Shown here: in pieces, positions 1 to 5,707 of the stretch
How positions within the stretch are numbered: the stretch's first letter is position 1
Layout: every line of letters begins with the position of its first letter
Assembly: GCA_020630045.1 (NCBI GenBank)
Contig: JAHDCE010000311.1
Span: forward strand, 1-5,707
Origin: Saprospiraceae bacterium
GTDB taxonomy: Bacteria > Bacteroidota > Bacteroidia > Chitinophagales > Saprospiraceae
Direction: 5' to 3'
DNA: 5,707 nucleotides
Notes under the pieces: model-generated
What the model saw: the letters and a program-made list of their open reading frames with translations, nothing else
The model's database searches: none
What the model was told of the DNA's origin: nothing
Position numbers and translations under genes: made by a program

Positions 1-1
1 C

Positions 2-346
2 ACAGCGATTGAAGCTATGCTTCGTGAAAAAAAGCATCGGTTTTCCTTCCAATTTATCGGCCCGATTCCTGAAAACGTACAGCTAAAAAATCCGGCAATC
101 ATTTATCATGGACTCGTATCCGACCCTGAAAAAATCAAAAGCATTTTAAGAGGAGCCGACTTTTTGGTTTGCCCGAGTCACGCAGAAGGAATGCCAACCG
201 TTATTCTTGAAGCGATGAGTAGCGGATGTGCGATTATCGCCACAGATGTAGGGGCTGTATCTGAACAAGTAGACGCTTCGAATGGAGTTGTACTCCAACC
301 GGGAGATGTCGCCGGATTGAAACAAGCCATGGACTATTACGATTGA
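2..346 (+). CDS. GT4-family glycosyltransferase, 3' part only (5' end outside the window; premature stop)
   Basis: This is the C-terminal half of a GT-B fold glycosyltransferase, which in family GT4 transfers a sugar from a nucleotide donor to a lipid-linked or growing glycan in the cytosol. The frame is open from base 2, so the gene starts upstream. Counting from the Met at base 17, the visible parts are a beta strand ending FIGPIPE, the strand/loop IIYHGLVSD, the ADFLVCPS strand, and the donor-binding E-x7-E motif in AEGMPTVILEAM (Glu57 and Glu65), followed by GCAIIATDVGAVSE. These are standard for the Glycos_transf_1 domain (PF00534). Reading stops at TGA 344-346 right after AMDYY, about 35-40 residues before such proteins normally end. 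The missing tail is encoded just downstream in another frame (see next entry). The family is clear; the sugar and linkage cannot be told. Confidence 0.9.
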   Translation, partial: TAIEAMLREKKHRFSFQFIGPIPENVQLKNPAIIYHGLVSDPEKIKSILRGADFLVCPSHAEGMPTVILEAMSSGCAIIATDVGAVSEQVDASNGVVLQPGDVAGLKQAMDYYD

Positions 347-462
347 AGAAATTGAGGGCGATGCAGAAAAAATCAGTGGATAAGATCCGCCAAAACTTTC
401 TTTGGGAAGTCGTCGCAAAAAAAATTATTGAAGAAGCCCAACGGAGAAATCAAGATGTTTAG
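342..462 (+). pseudogene. Out-of-frame C-terminal tail of the GT4 glycosyltransferase
   Basis: Immediately after the premature stop, the next frame (from base 342) reads IEEIE, and from base 358 the third frame reads 34 residues including AMQKKSVDKIRQNFLWEVVA, then KKIIEEAQ, to a TAG at 460-462. The pattern 'basic helix, then NF-x-W-x-x-V-A' is the usual end of a GT4 enzyme, where the last helix packs back onto the N-terminal domain. Dropping G341 and one G of the GGG at 356-358 would join all three pieces into one smooth protein (AMDYY-IEEIE-AMQKKS). So I infer two +1 indels about 15 bases apart: either real mutations that damage the enzyme or errors in the assembly. I see no slippery heptamer or other sign of programmed frameshifting. 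Confidence 0.75.
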
Positions 463-480
463 GGGGAACTAGTATTAAGA

Positions 481-511
481 GCCTGTTAAGTTAGAATAAT
501 GCCTGTTAAGT
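481..511. repeat. 11-base direct repeat around the start of the first sulfotransferase gene
   Basis: The string GCCTGTTAAGT occurs at 481-491 and again at 501-511, exactly 20 bases apart. The second copy begins on the G of the ATG start codon. The bases following each copy do not match, so this is not a clean tandem duplication. It may be chance, the trace of a small duplication, or slippage. The first copy contains the TAA (487-489) that closes the gene's frame upstream, which makes ATG 499 the first usable ATG. Confidence 0.4.
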
Positions 512-1305
512 ACATATTCTGTGTTAGTCCGGGAAGAGCCGGAAGCAATTACTTAAGCGAAGTGTTCAAGCATTTCAAAAACGTACAATCCGAGCATGAA
601 CCGCATCCTATCGGCAATGCCTACGAAATGAAACAATACCTCAAGGGGAACAAAAAACCGATGGAGGAATTGTCTCGCCGGAAGGCGGAAAAAATCAAAG
701 CAATCACAGATAGTGGAAAGGTATATATAGAATCCAATCACTGTTTTATCAAGGGATTCGGATGGGAATTGCCCAAGCACATACCACAAGAAGAAATCGG
801 AGTGGTTATCATGACACGGGATCGTCAAAAAGTACTCAATAGTCATTTCCGTATCGGATATACCCCCTTGAGTAAAGGGGGGAGGAATTGGATGATTACC
901 CCTTTTGTAGATAAAAGTTTGGTACCGTTTCCGATGTCTTTCCCTAGATTGAAGTTTATATTTTATACGCTCGTTTTCGGGATTCTTTGGATCATGAGAC
1001 GACTCAAGTTACTTCCTCTGATGGATTATTGGAGGCCGGATTTTTTGAAAAGATATGAATGGGGTTTACTCAACTGGTACATTGAAGAAACTTATGCCCG
1101 AGGCGAATTGTACCAAAAAACATTTCCAAATATCAAATATTATTCAACGGACGTGATGGACTTGAACAGCACGGATCGTTTCTTGGAAATGGCTAAGTAC
1201 TTCAACCAAGACTTGGAACCCGAAGATTCTTTTTACGATGCGGTGAGTGTCCGTAAAAATACGGCGAATCAAAGAATCGCCGATCGGATAAAAACCGGTA
1301 AGTAA
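499..1305 (+). CDS. Sulfotransferase-like protein, atypical subfamily (268 aa)
   Basis: Probably a PAPS-dependent sulfotransferase that adds sulfate to a sugar in the cytosol. The N-terminal strand and P-loop-like 5'-phosphosulfate-binding loop is FCVSPGRAGSNYLSEVF (residues 7-23), followed by SEHEPHP (31-37), a His-Glu-Pro element I associate with one branch of sulfotransferases. The 3'-phosphate-binding site is MTRDRQKVLNSHF, with Arg107 and Ser115 in the usual R-x7-S spacing. The C-terminal half (about 175-268) is rich in aromatic and charged residues, with no second domain. There is no signal peptide, but residues 152-167 form an unusually hydrophobic stretch (KFIFYTLVFGILWIM), perhaps a membrane-touching helix. 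ATG 499 is the first ATG after an in-frame stop at 487-489; no Shine-Dalgarno is seen. The TAA directly abuts the next gene's ATG, so the two are surely co-transcribed. The sulfotransferase fold is likely; the acceptor is unknown. Confidence 0.8.
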   Translation: MPVKYIFCVSPGRAGSNYLSEVFKHFKNVQSEHEPHPIGNAYEMKQYLKGNKKPMEELSRRKAEKIKAITDSGKVYIESNHCFIKGFGWELPKHIPQEEIGVVIMTRDRQKVLNSHFRIGYTPLSKGGRNWMITPFVDKSLVPFPMSFPRLKFIFYTLVFGILWIMRRLKLLPLMDYWRPDFLKRYEWGLLNWYIEETYARGELYQKTFPNIKYYSTDVMDLNSTDRFLEMAKYFNQDLEPEDSFYDAVSVRKNTANQRIADRIKTGK

Positions 1306-2451
1306 ATGTCCTTGAAAAGATACTTTAATCTTGCTAGGAAGTATAAAGCCTACCGAAACATCATTCCATATAGACTTTGGATGGCTGCCCGTATGAAGTT
1401 CGGGCGGTTTCCCCTTTCGGGAAATGGGAAAGGATTTTCAAAAAAAGAAATTCATACATCCGTTACTTTGACCTCCGAACCCAATCCATTATTCGGATTG
1501 TCATCAGGCAAATTCGCAGGAGAAATCAATTCGGTTCCTTACGGGGGATTCCATTTGTTTACCATCCCCGGCGGTTCGGTTTATACCGATTGCAATAGTG
1601 GGGTGTTTTATTATGATAAACAAAGCCAAGGCATTGAACCCGCTTCCTTTTTGTTTAAAACATTTAATCATATTCCGGGGCTTCCCGTTTGGTTATCTTC
1701 TAGGAAAGAACCGCGAACTATATTCAGCCTACTGACAGGGGGCGGTGGAAATAGCAACTATTTTCACTGGTTGTATGATGTGCTTCCTCGCCTTTCCGCA
1801 TTACCGAAAGAAATGTGGAAAGAGGTGGATGTTTTTTTATTTCCAAATCATGAATACCCATTTCAAAAAGAAACATTGGGTATCTTGGGAATACCTGAAA
1901 ACAAGGTAAAATCCTCATTGCAAGAAAATCACTGGAAAGCTGGGAAACTATTATGTACGACACATACACGCAATGAGTATCAGTTTACGGATTGGGTTAT
2001 ATCCTTTTTGAGAAATTCATTCATTACACTAAATGAAAATTCCCCGGAAGGGGAAAAAATATACTTGTCACGTGGCGATGCGGCAACAAGGCGGATTGTC
2101 AATGAACCCGAACTGGTTGAAAAATTGAAAGAACAAGGCTTCAAAGTGTATGAGCTTTCTAAATATTCCTTTCAAGAACAAGTCGGAATATTCAATAAGG
2201 CGGATGTCGTCGTCGCTCCTCATGGCGCGGCATTGGCCAACTTGGCGTTCTGCCGTCCGGGAGCAAAGATCTTAGAGATTTTTTCTCCGGGCTTCATTAC
2301 CAGTTTGTATTATAACTTATGTGACAAAGCGGAACTCGAACATCACTATTTGATTGGAGAAACTTCGGGAGAAAGCGATAAGGATGACATCACAGTCGCT
2401 CCTGGGAAAATATTGGCTTGGTTAGAAGAAAATCAAGTCCTGACCGATTAA
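1306..2451 (+). CDS. GT61 (DUF563) family glycosyltransferase (381 aa)
   Basis: A glycosyltransferase of family GT61 (PF04577, DUF563), the group that includes plant xylosyl/arabinosyltransferases, animal EOGT and many bacterial capsule and EPS enzymes. The N-terminal 120 residues are variable, with no signal peptide or membrane segment. The family core begins with GGGGNSNYFHWLYDVLPRL (144-162), where the N-Y-F-H-W and D-x-L-P-R-L pieces are signature residues. It continues with KIYLSRGDAATRRIVNE (251-267), the strand GFKVYEL (278-284), and ADVVVAPHGAALANLAFCRPG (299-319), in which the His-Gly-Ala and the following Asn are conserved. KILEIFSP (321-328) closes the domain. Length is normal. The start follows the preceding TAA with no gap (TAAATG), suggesting translational coupling by terminating ribosomes. 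Lying between two sulfotransferase genes, it probably builds the sugar backbone or branch that is then sulfated; donor and acceptor cannot be read from sequence. Confidence 0.93.
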   Translation: MSLKRYFNLARKYKAYRNIIPYRLWMAARMKFGRFPLSGNGKGFSKKEIHTSVTLTSEPNPLFGLSSGKFAGEINSVPYGGFHLFTIPGGSVYTDCNSGVFYYDKQSQGIEPASFLFKTFNHIPGLPVWLSSRKEPRTIFSLLTGGGGNSNYFHWLYDVLPRLSALPKEMWKEVDVFLFPNHEYPFQKETLGILGIPENKVKSSLQENHWKAGKLLCTTHTRNEYQFTDWVISFLRNSFITLNENSPEGEKIYLSRGDAATRRIVNEPELVEKLKEQGFKVYELSKYSFQEQVGIFNKADVVVAPHGAALANLAFCRPGAKILEIFSPGFITSLYYNLCDKAELEHHYLIGETSGESDKDDITVAPGKILAWLEENQVLTD

Positions 2452-2472
2452 AGAGATAATTGAAACCTTAGT

Positions 2473-3312
2473 ATGACACTACCTAACTTTGTTTGTGTCG
2501 GAGCTCAAAAAGCGGGTACGACCTCCTTGTACAATATTATCGGAAAACATCCTGATGTTTATGTACCGGAGAACAAGGAACCCCGTTTTTTTTGCACCTC
2601 TAAATATGATGACCCCGATGGAATGGAGTGGTATGCCGGACAATTTTTACAAGGAGCTGGTAAAAAGATAATCGCCGATATTACGCCCGGTTATATGAAC
2701 CGCCCTCATTATGCGGATCGGGTGTTATCTACTTTGGGAAAGGACATCAAGGTATTAGCGATATTGAGACATCCCGCCAAGCGGGCCTATTCCCAATATC
2801 AAATGTTTTTTAACACCGGTCGTGAAACCATGACCTTCGAAGAAGCTATCAATCATGAAAAAGCTTTGAAAGAAGGTGGTTTTTTGAGCAATAGCTTTTA
2901 TAGTGAAGTGATTGAAGCTTATCGCAATGCATTCGGTGATCATTTTAAAATCATTCGATTCGAAGATTTCATCGGACCAAATAAAATGGAAATCGTCCAA
3001 GACATATTCGATTTTTTGGACTTAAAACATATAGAAGTGGAATTCGCCCATGCCAATAAGTCAAGGGTCATGAAATCCAATCGACTCAAAAAAATAATAT
3101 ACCCTAAAAGCGGTTTCATGAAGTCGGTAAAAAAACAAGCGATGAAACTGGAAGGGTTGACGAATTTTCTACAACGTAACTTGAGGGAGACACCTCAAAA
3201 AATGGACGATGCCCTGAGTGATTCGTTAATGAAAAAATACTTCAATAAAGATGTGGATCGACTGATTGAAGTAACAGGGATTGATTTTTCAGATTGGAAA
3301 ACGAAAGCATAA
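2473..3312 (+). CDS. PAPS-dependent carbohydrate sulfotransferase, Sulfotransfer_1 type (279 aa)
   Basis: A classical sulfotransferase (PF00685), resembling the heparan sulfate N- and O-sulfotransferase branch, moving sulfate from PAPS to a sugar hydroxyl or amine. It has the 5'-PSB loop VGAQKAGTTSLYNII (9-23) with Lys13, the KEPRFF element (35-40) that in this branch follows the loop, and ADITPGYM (68-75). The 3'-PB site is LAILRHPAKRAYSQYQMF (95-112), with Arg99 and Ser107 in R-x7-S spacing. FLSNSFYSEVIEAY (137-150) and KIIRFEDF (159-166) match the family's later helix and strand, and the C-terminal LIEVTGIDFSDW (264-275) is the usual ending. No signal peptide, so it acts in the cytosol. 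ATG 2473 places the first strand at the N-terminus as expected; the upstream gap is 21 bases without a Shine-Dalgarno. It is much closer to the family consensus than the first sulfotransferase, so the two probably sulfate different positions. Confidence 0.93.
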   Translation: MTLPNFVCVGAQKAGTTSLYNIIGKHPDVYVPENKEPRFFCTSKYDDPDGMEWYAGQFLQGAGKKIIADITPGYMNRPHYADRVLSTLGKDIKVLAILRHPAKRAYSQYQMFFNTGRETMTFEEAINHEKALKEGGFLSNSFYSEVIEAYRNAFGDHFKIIRFEDFIGPNKMEIVQDIFDFLDLKHIEVEFAHANKSRVMKSNRLKKIIYPKSGFMKSVKKQAMKLEGLTNFLQRNLRETPQKMDDALSDSLMKKYFNKDVDRLIEVTGIDFSDWKTKA

Positions 3313-3325
3313 CCCGGACGATAAC

Positions 3326-4741
3326 GTGTTATTTAATTCAATAGATTTTATATTCTTCTTGCCCATTGTCGTGGGTATTTATTATTTGTTGCCACACAAA
3401 TACAGGTGGATACTGCTACTTATTAGTAGTTATTACTTTTATATGTGTTGGAAAGCGGAGTATGCCATACTTATCCTGATATCAACCGTAGTAGATTATT
3501 TCGTAGGATGGGAAATACATAAATCAACGACGAAGGCAAGGAAAAAAAGACTGCTTTTCCTGAGCCTTTTTACCAATTTAGGGCTACTCTTTTTCTTTAA
3601 GTACACCAACTTTTTTTCTGAAAATCTCAATTTCCTACTAGGGGCGGTTCAACCCGAGTATCAAATCCCTTATATGGAAATCTTGCTTCCTGTAGGGATT
3701 TCTTTTTATACTTTCCAAACACTGAGTTACACCATTGATATTTATCGGGGGAACATAGAACCCGAAAAACATTTCGGTCGTTTTGCCGTCTTTGTTTCTT
3801 TTTGGCCTCAGTTGGTGGCAGGGCCTATTGAACGAGCGGCCAATTTACTACCTCAATTTAGGAAGCCAGTCAACTTCTCATACGAAAATGCAGTAGTTGG
3901 ATTGAATCTCATCGTTTATGGCTTGTTCAAAAAAATAGTTGTTGCCGACCGTGTAGCGATTTATTCCAACGAAGTATTCAACGCACCGGGCGAGGCGTCT
4001 ATGTTGTCTTCGATTATAGGGACATTTTTCTTCGCGATTCAAATTTATTGCGATTTTTCAGGATACAGTGATGTCGCTATCGGTTCAGCAAGAATCATGG
4101 GCATCGATTTGATGTATAATTTCCGAAGACCGTATTTGTCCAAGTCCGTCGCCGAATTTTGGAGGAGATGGCACATCTCTTTATCCACATGGTTTAAAGA
4201 TTATGTTTATATACCCCTAGGGGGGAACCGAGTGGTAAAATGGAGGATGTACTACAACCTGTTTTTTACTTTTTTGGTCAGCGGATTATGGCACGGAGCC
4301 AATTGGACATTCGTCATTTGGGGGGCAATTCATGGAGGAGTCTTGATATTTGAACGGGTAAGAAAAGAAGGCTTTCAAAAACTAGGTTGGACCAGAATTG
4401 AAAAGACCAAGATGTTTTCTCTAGGAGGATGGTTGGCGACCATGTTAGTCGTTTATTTCGCTTGGATATTTTTCAGGGCGGAACACCTGTCCGACGCTTG
4501 GATTATTATTGGCAATATTATGGGACTTGGGCAAGGTAGCGGAGACTTGTTCATGGGCAAAGGTGTCCTAAACTTGGCAATTAGCTTCCTGGTCGTCGCC
4601 TTGCTTTTCCTTTCATATAGACTACCATACAAACTCGATTTTTACGGTAATAAAAGTGTGATGTTTATCGTCACCTGTATCATATTTATCATACTATTCG
4701 GAACAAGTGGAGAACAAGAGTTCATCTATTTCCAATTTTAA
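3326..4741 (+). CDS. MBOAT-family O-acyltransferase, AlgI-like (471 aa, GTG start)
   Basis: A polytopic inner-membrane O-acyltransferase (MBOAT, PF03062) of the AlgI/PatA/DltB type, which passes an acyl group, usually acetyl, across the membrane for attachment to an exported polysaccharide. Numbered from the GTG, the N-terminus LFNSIDFIFFLPIV is the family's usual opening. Later come FWPQLVAGPIER (159-170), the CDFSGYSDVAIG signature (242-253), RRPYLSKSVAEFWRRWHISLS (267-287, His283), YIPLGGNR (295-302), and FLVSGLWHGANW (316-327) with the presumed catalytic His323. It ends in FIYFQF, typical of the group. About ten hydrophobic segments are visible. An ATG at 3281 would give 486 residues, but the 15 extra residues (RKHNPDDN-type, polar) match nothing in the family and overlap the previous gene by 32 bases; GTG 3326 leaves a 13-base gap and gives the standard start. 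It is paired with the SGNH-like gene that follows. Confidence 0.95.
   Translation: MLFNSIDFIFFLPIVVGIYYLLPHKYRWILLLISSYYFYMCWKAEYAILILISTVVDYFVGWEIHKSTTKARKKRLLFLSLFTNLGLLFFFKYTNFFSENLNFLLGAVQPEYQIPYMEILLPVGISFYTFQTLSYTIDIYRGNIEPEKHFGRFAVFVSFWPQLVAGPIERAANLLPQFRKPVNFSYENAVVGLNLIVYGLFKKIVVADRVAIYSNEVFNAPGEASMLSSIIGTFFFAIQIYCDFSGYSDVAIGSARIMGIDLMYNFRRPYLSKSVAEFWRRWHISLSTWFKDYVYIPLGGNRVVKWRMYYNLFFTFLVSGLWHGANWTFVIWGAIHGGVLIFERVRKEGFQKLGWTRIEKTKMFSLGGWLATMLVVYFAWIFFRAEHLSDAWIIIGNIMGLGQGSGDLFMGKGVLNLAISFLVVALLFLSYRLPYKLDFYGNKSVMFIVTCIIFIILFGTSGEQEFIYFQF
4707..4741 (+). other. 35-base gene overlap with internal GTG start (likely translational coupling)
   Basis: The last codons of the MBOAT gene also encode the first residues of the SGNH-like gene, read in another frame from GTG 4707. 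A weak GGA at 4700-4702 lies just upstream, but no strong ribosome-binding site is seen. The GTG is favoured because it supplies a short polar N-terminus plus FKR before the membrane segment; the next possible starts in frame (such as TTG 4761) would cut into that segment. Overlap of this kind suggests that the two proteins are made together. Confidence 0.6.
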
Positions 4742-5675
4742 GCGTTTTTTACTGCGGATATTGATCCCTGTACTTTGTTGCTTACTGGTTTTAGGCTTCA
4801 TTGTAGATAAAGTATTCGTCAATTGGGTGGTTTTTGACACCCAAGCAGGCGGAGCCTACAAGGTACATCGCATCATAGCTTCCGAATATCCGGACGAAAC
4901 ACCCATGTTCGGATCTTCAAGATGCCTGAGGTCATTTGTCCCTTCCATACTAGGAGAAGGATATTTCAATTATGGCATTGAAGGAACTCAGGATAAAGTT
5001 TGGTTATATTTTTTATCCCAAGAGTTGGCAAAGCCCGGGAAAACGACTCCGGTCATTATCAATTTTGACCAAGACGGACTTTCCGGTAACATAGGAGATG
5101 AGTTGAATTATATCCCATCCATTTCCCAAAGTGACGATGTGAAAAAATTACTAGGGGATAAATACCACTGGATGCATCAAGTGCCTTTCGCCAGATTTTA
5201 TGGTCATTATGACTTGTACATGAAATATTACATGGATGAAAAAATTCCTTCGGATGAAACAGTTGATAGCGGAGGGAGATTCATCTCCACCAAAATAAAT
5301 GACAAAAAACGAACCGCAAAATTAGCAACTATTGAAAAACGAACCGGTTTTAATAATGATCCGAAACTGTTGAAGCAATTAGAGGATTTGTTAGGAACAA
5401 CCAAAAGGAAAGTTTGCATCGTGATAACTCCTTCTTGTCTTTTGCCTTCCGGCAAATATTATGAAAAAGATAAGGTCGACCAGTTCTTAAAGGGACTGGC
5501 GGATGAGTATGGACATGTTTATATATTCGATTATTCGAATGTGTATATGGATTCGAAATATTTTTTCAATTTGACGCATCTGAACTATAATGGTGCAAAA
5601 GAATTTTCTAAAAAATTCAAAACAAATTTAAAGAGCGCATTTTCAACTGGACGGCAATACAACAAATATCAATAA
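4707..5675 (+). CDS. Membrane-anchored SGNH-hydrolase-like protein, MBOAT partner (322 aa, GTG start)
   Basis: Probably a periplasm-facing partner of the MBOAT protein in polysaccharide O-acylation, comparable in role (not clearly in sequence) to AlgJ/AlgX. The N-terminus is a signal anchor: polar residues 1-13 (ending FKR), then one membrane segment at about 14-33. The soluble part opens with PMFGSSRCLRSFVPS (66-80), where GSS takes the place of the GDS block of SGNH hydrolases and Ser71 is the candidate nucleophile. NYGIEGTQ (88-95) resembles the Gly/Asn block that follows it. VIINFDQDG (116-124) and KVCIVITPS (235-243) are core strands. Near the end FFNLTHLNYNGAKEF (286-300) matches block V with His291, but Asn288 stands where the usual DxxH has Asp. 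No cysteine-anchored lipobox is convincing. The assignment rests on motif order and the MBOAT neighbour; whether it is an active transferase, an esterase or a binding protein is open. Confidence 0.75.
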   Translation: MENKSSSISNFKRFLLRILIPVLCCLLVLGFIVDKVFVNWVVFDTQAGGAYKVHRIIASEYPDETPMFGSSRCLRSFVPSILGEGYFNYGIEGTQDKVWLYFLSQELAKPGKTTPVIINFDQDGLSGNIGDELNYIPSISQSDDVKKLLGDKYHWMHQVPFARFYGHYDLYMKYYMDEKIPSDETVDSGGRFISTKINDKKRTAKLATIEKRTGFNNDPKLLKQLEDLLGTTKRKVCIVITPSCLLPSGKYYEKDKVDQFLKGLADEYGHVYIFDYSNVYMDSKYFFNLTHLNYNGAKEFSKKFKTNLKSAFSTGRQYNKYQ

Positions 5676-5707
5676 AACGAAACAACCGGTAATTCAAATC
5701 ATTTTAG

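Noticed and set aside
335..365. Programmed ribosomal frameshifting in the GT4 gene
   Set aside because: Two separate shifts would be needed, with no slippery heptamer or nearby stimulatory structure at either point; indels fit better.
146..418. 90-residue open frame on the minus strand
   Set aside because: Lies antisense to the well-conserved GT4 coding sequence and has no recognisable domain; a shadow frame. The same holds for the minus-strand frames at 553-846, 1724-1969, 2755-3000 and 5228-5455.
863..881. Perfect 7-base inverted repeat (CCCCCTT / AAGGGGG, 5-base loop)
   Set aside because: It lies inside the first sulfotransferase coding region, has no T-run after it, and encodes ordinary residues (TPLSKGG). 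It could slow ribosomes, but there is no evidence for a terminator.
2040..2055. Hairpin TTCCCC-GGAA-GGGGAA inside the GT61 gene
   Set aside because: Followed on the + strand by A's rather than T's, and within an intact conserved coding region; taken as chance.
4214..4223. 10-base palindrome CCCCTAGGGG in the MBOAT gene
   Set aside because: Falls in the conserved YIPLGGNR codons; explained by protein conservation and codon choice.
5676..5707. Possible terminator or promoter after the last gene
   Set aside because: The 32 bases contain only a short ACCGGT palindrome and no stem plus T-run or recognisable promoter; the operon may continue past the window.

Overview
The window is a tightly packed run of six same-strand (+) genes that looks like the middle of a surface or exopolysaccharide (EPS / capsule) gene cluster. 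In order it holds: the 3' part of a GT4-type (GT-B fold) glycosyltransferase whose last helix is out of frame; a first sulfotransferase of an atypical type; a GT61/DUF563 glycosyltransferase; a second, classical PAPS-type sulfotransferase; an AlgI-type MBOAT O-acyltransferase; and a membrane-anchored SGNH-like protein of the kind often encoded next to such MBOATs. Gaps are 0 to 36 bases, and the last pair overlaps by 35 bases. There is no gene-free stretch over 300 bases, and I see no RNA gene, insertion sequence, CRISPR array, clear promoter or terminator. The 32 bases after the last stop hold nothing I can identify.

The organism is probably a member of Bacteroidota or a near relative, perhaps marine. 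The base composition is moderately AT-rich, none of the starts has a convincing Shine-Dalgarno sequence at the usual spacing, and the MBOAT sequence has the look of that group. Sulfated polysaccharides are commoner in marine bacteria. This placement is inference; no marker gene is present.

The genes fit one story. The GT4 and GT61 enzymes add sugars to a growing repeat unit. Two cytosolic sulfotransferases, which need PAPS made elsewhere in the genome, would add sulfate before export. The MBOAT and its SGNH-like partner would move an acyl group (probably acetyl) across the inner membrane and place it on the glycan. The predicted product is a sulfated and O-acylated polysaccharide. Polymerase, flippase and initiating transferase are not in the window and are expected in the flanks.

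The points most worth a second look are two apparent single-base frameshifts that separate the conserved C-terminal helix from the first gene, the combination of two unlike sulfotransferases with an acylation pair, and an SGNH-like protein with Asn where the family's usual catalytic Asp would stand.
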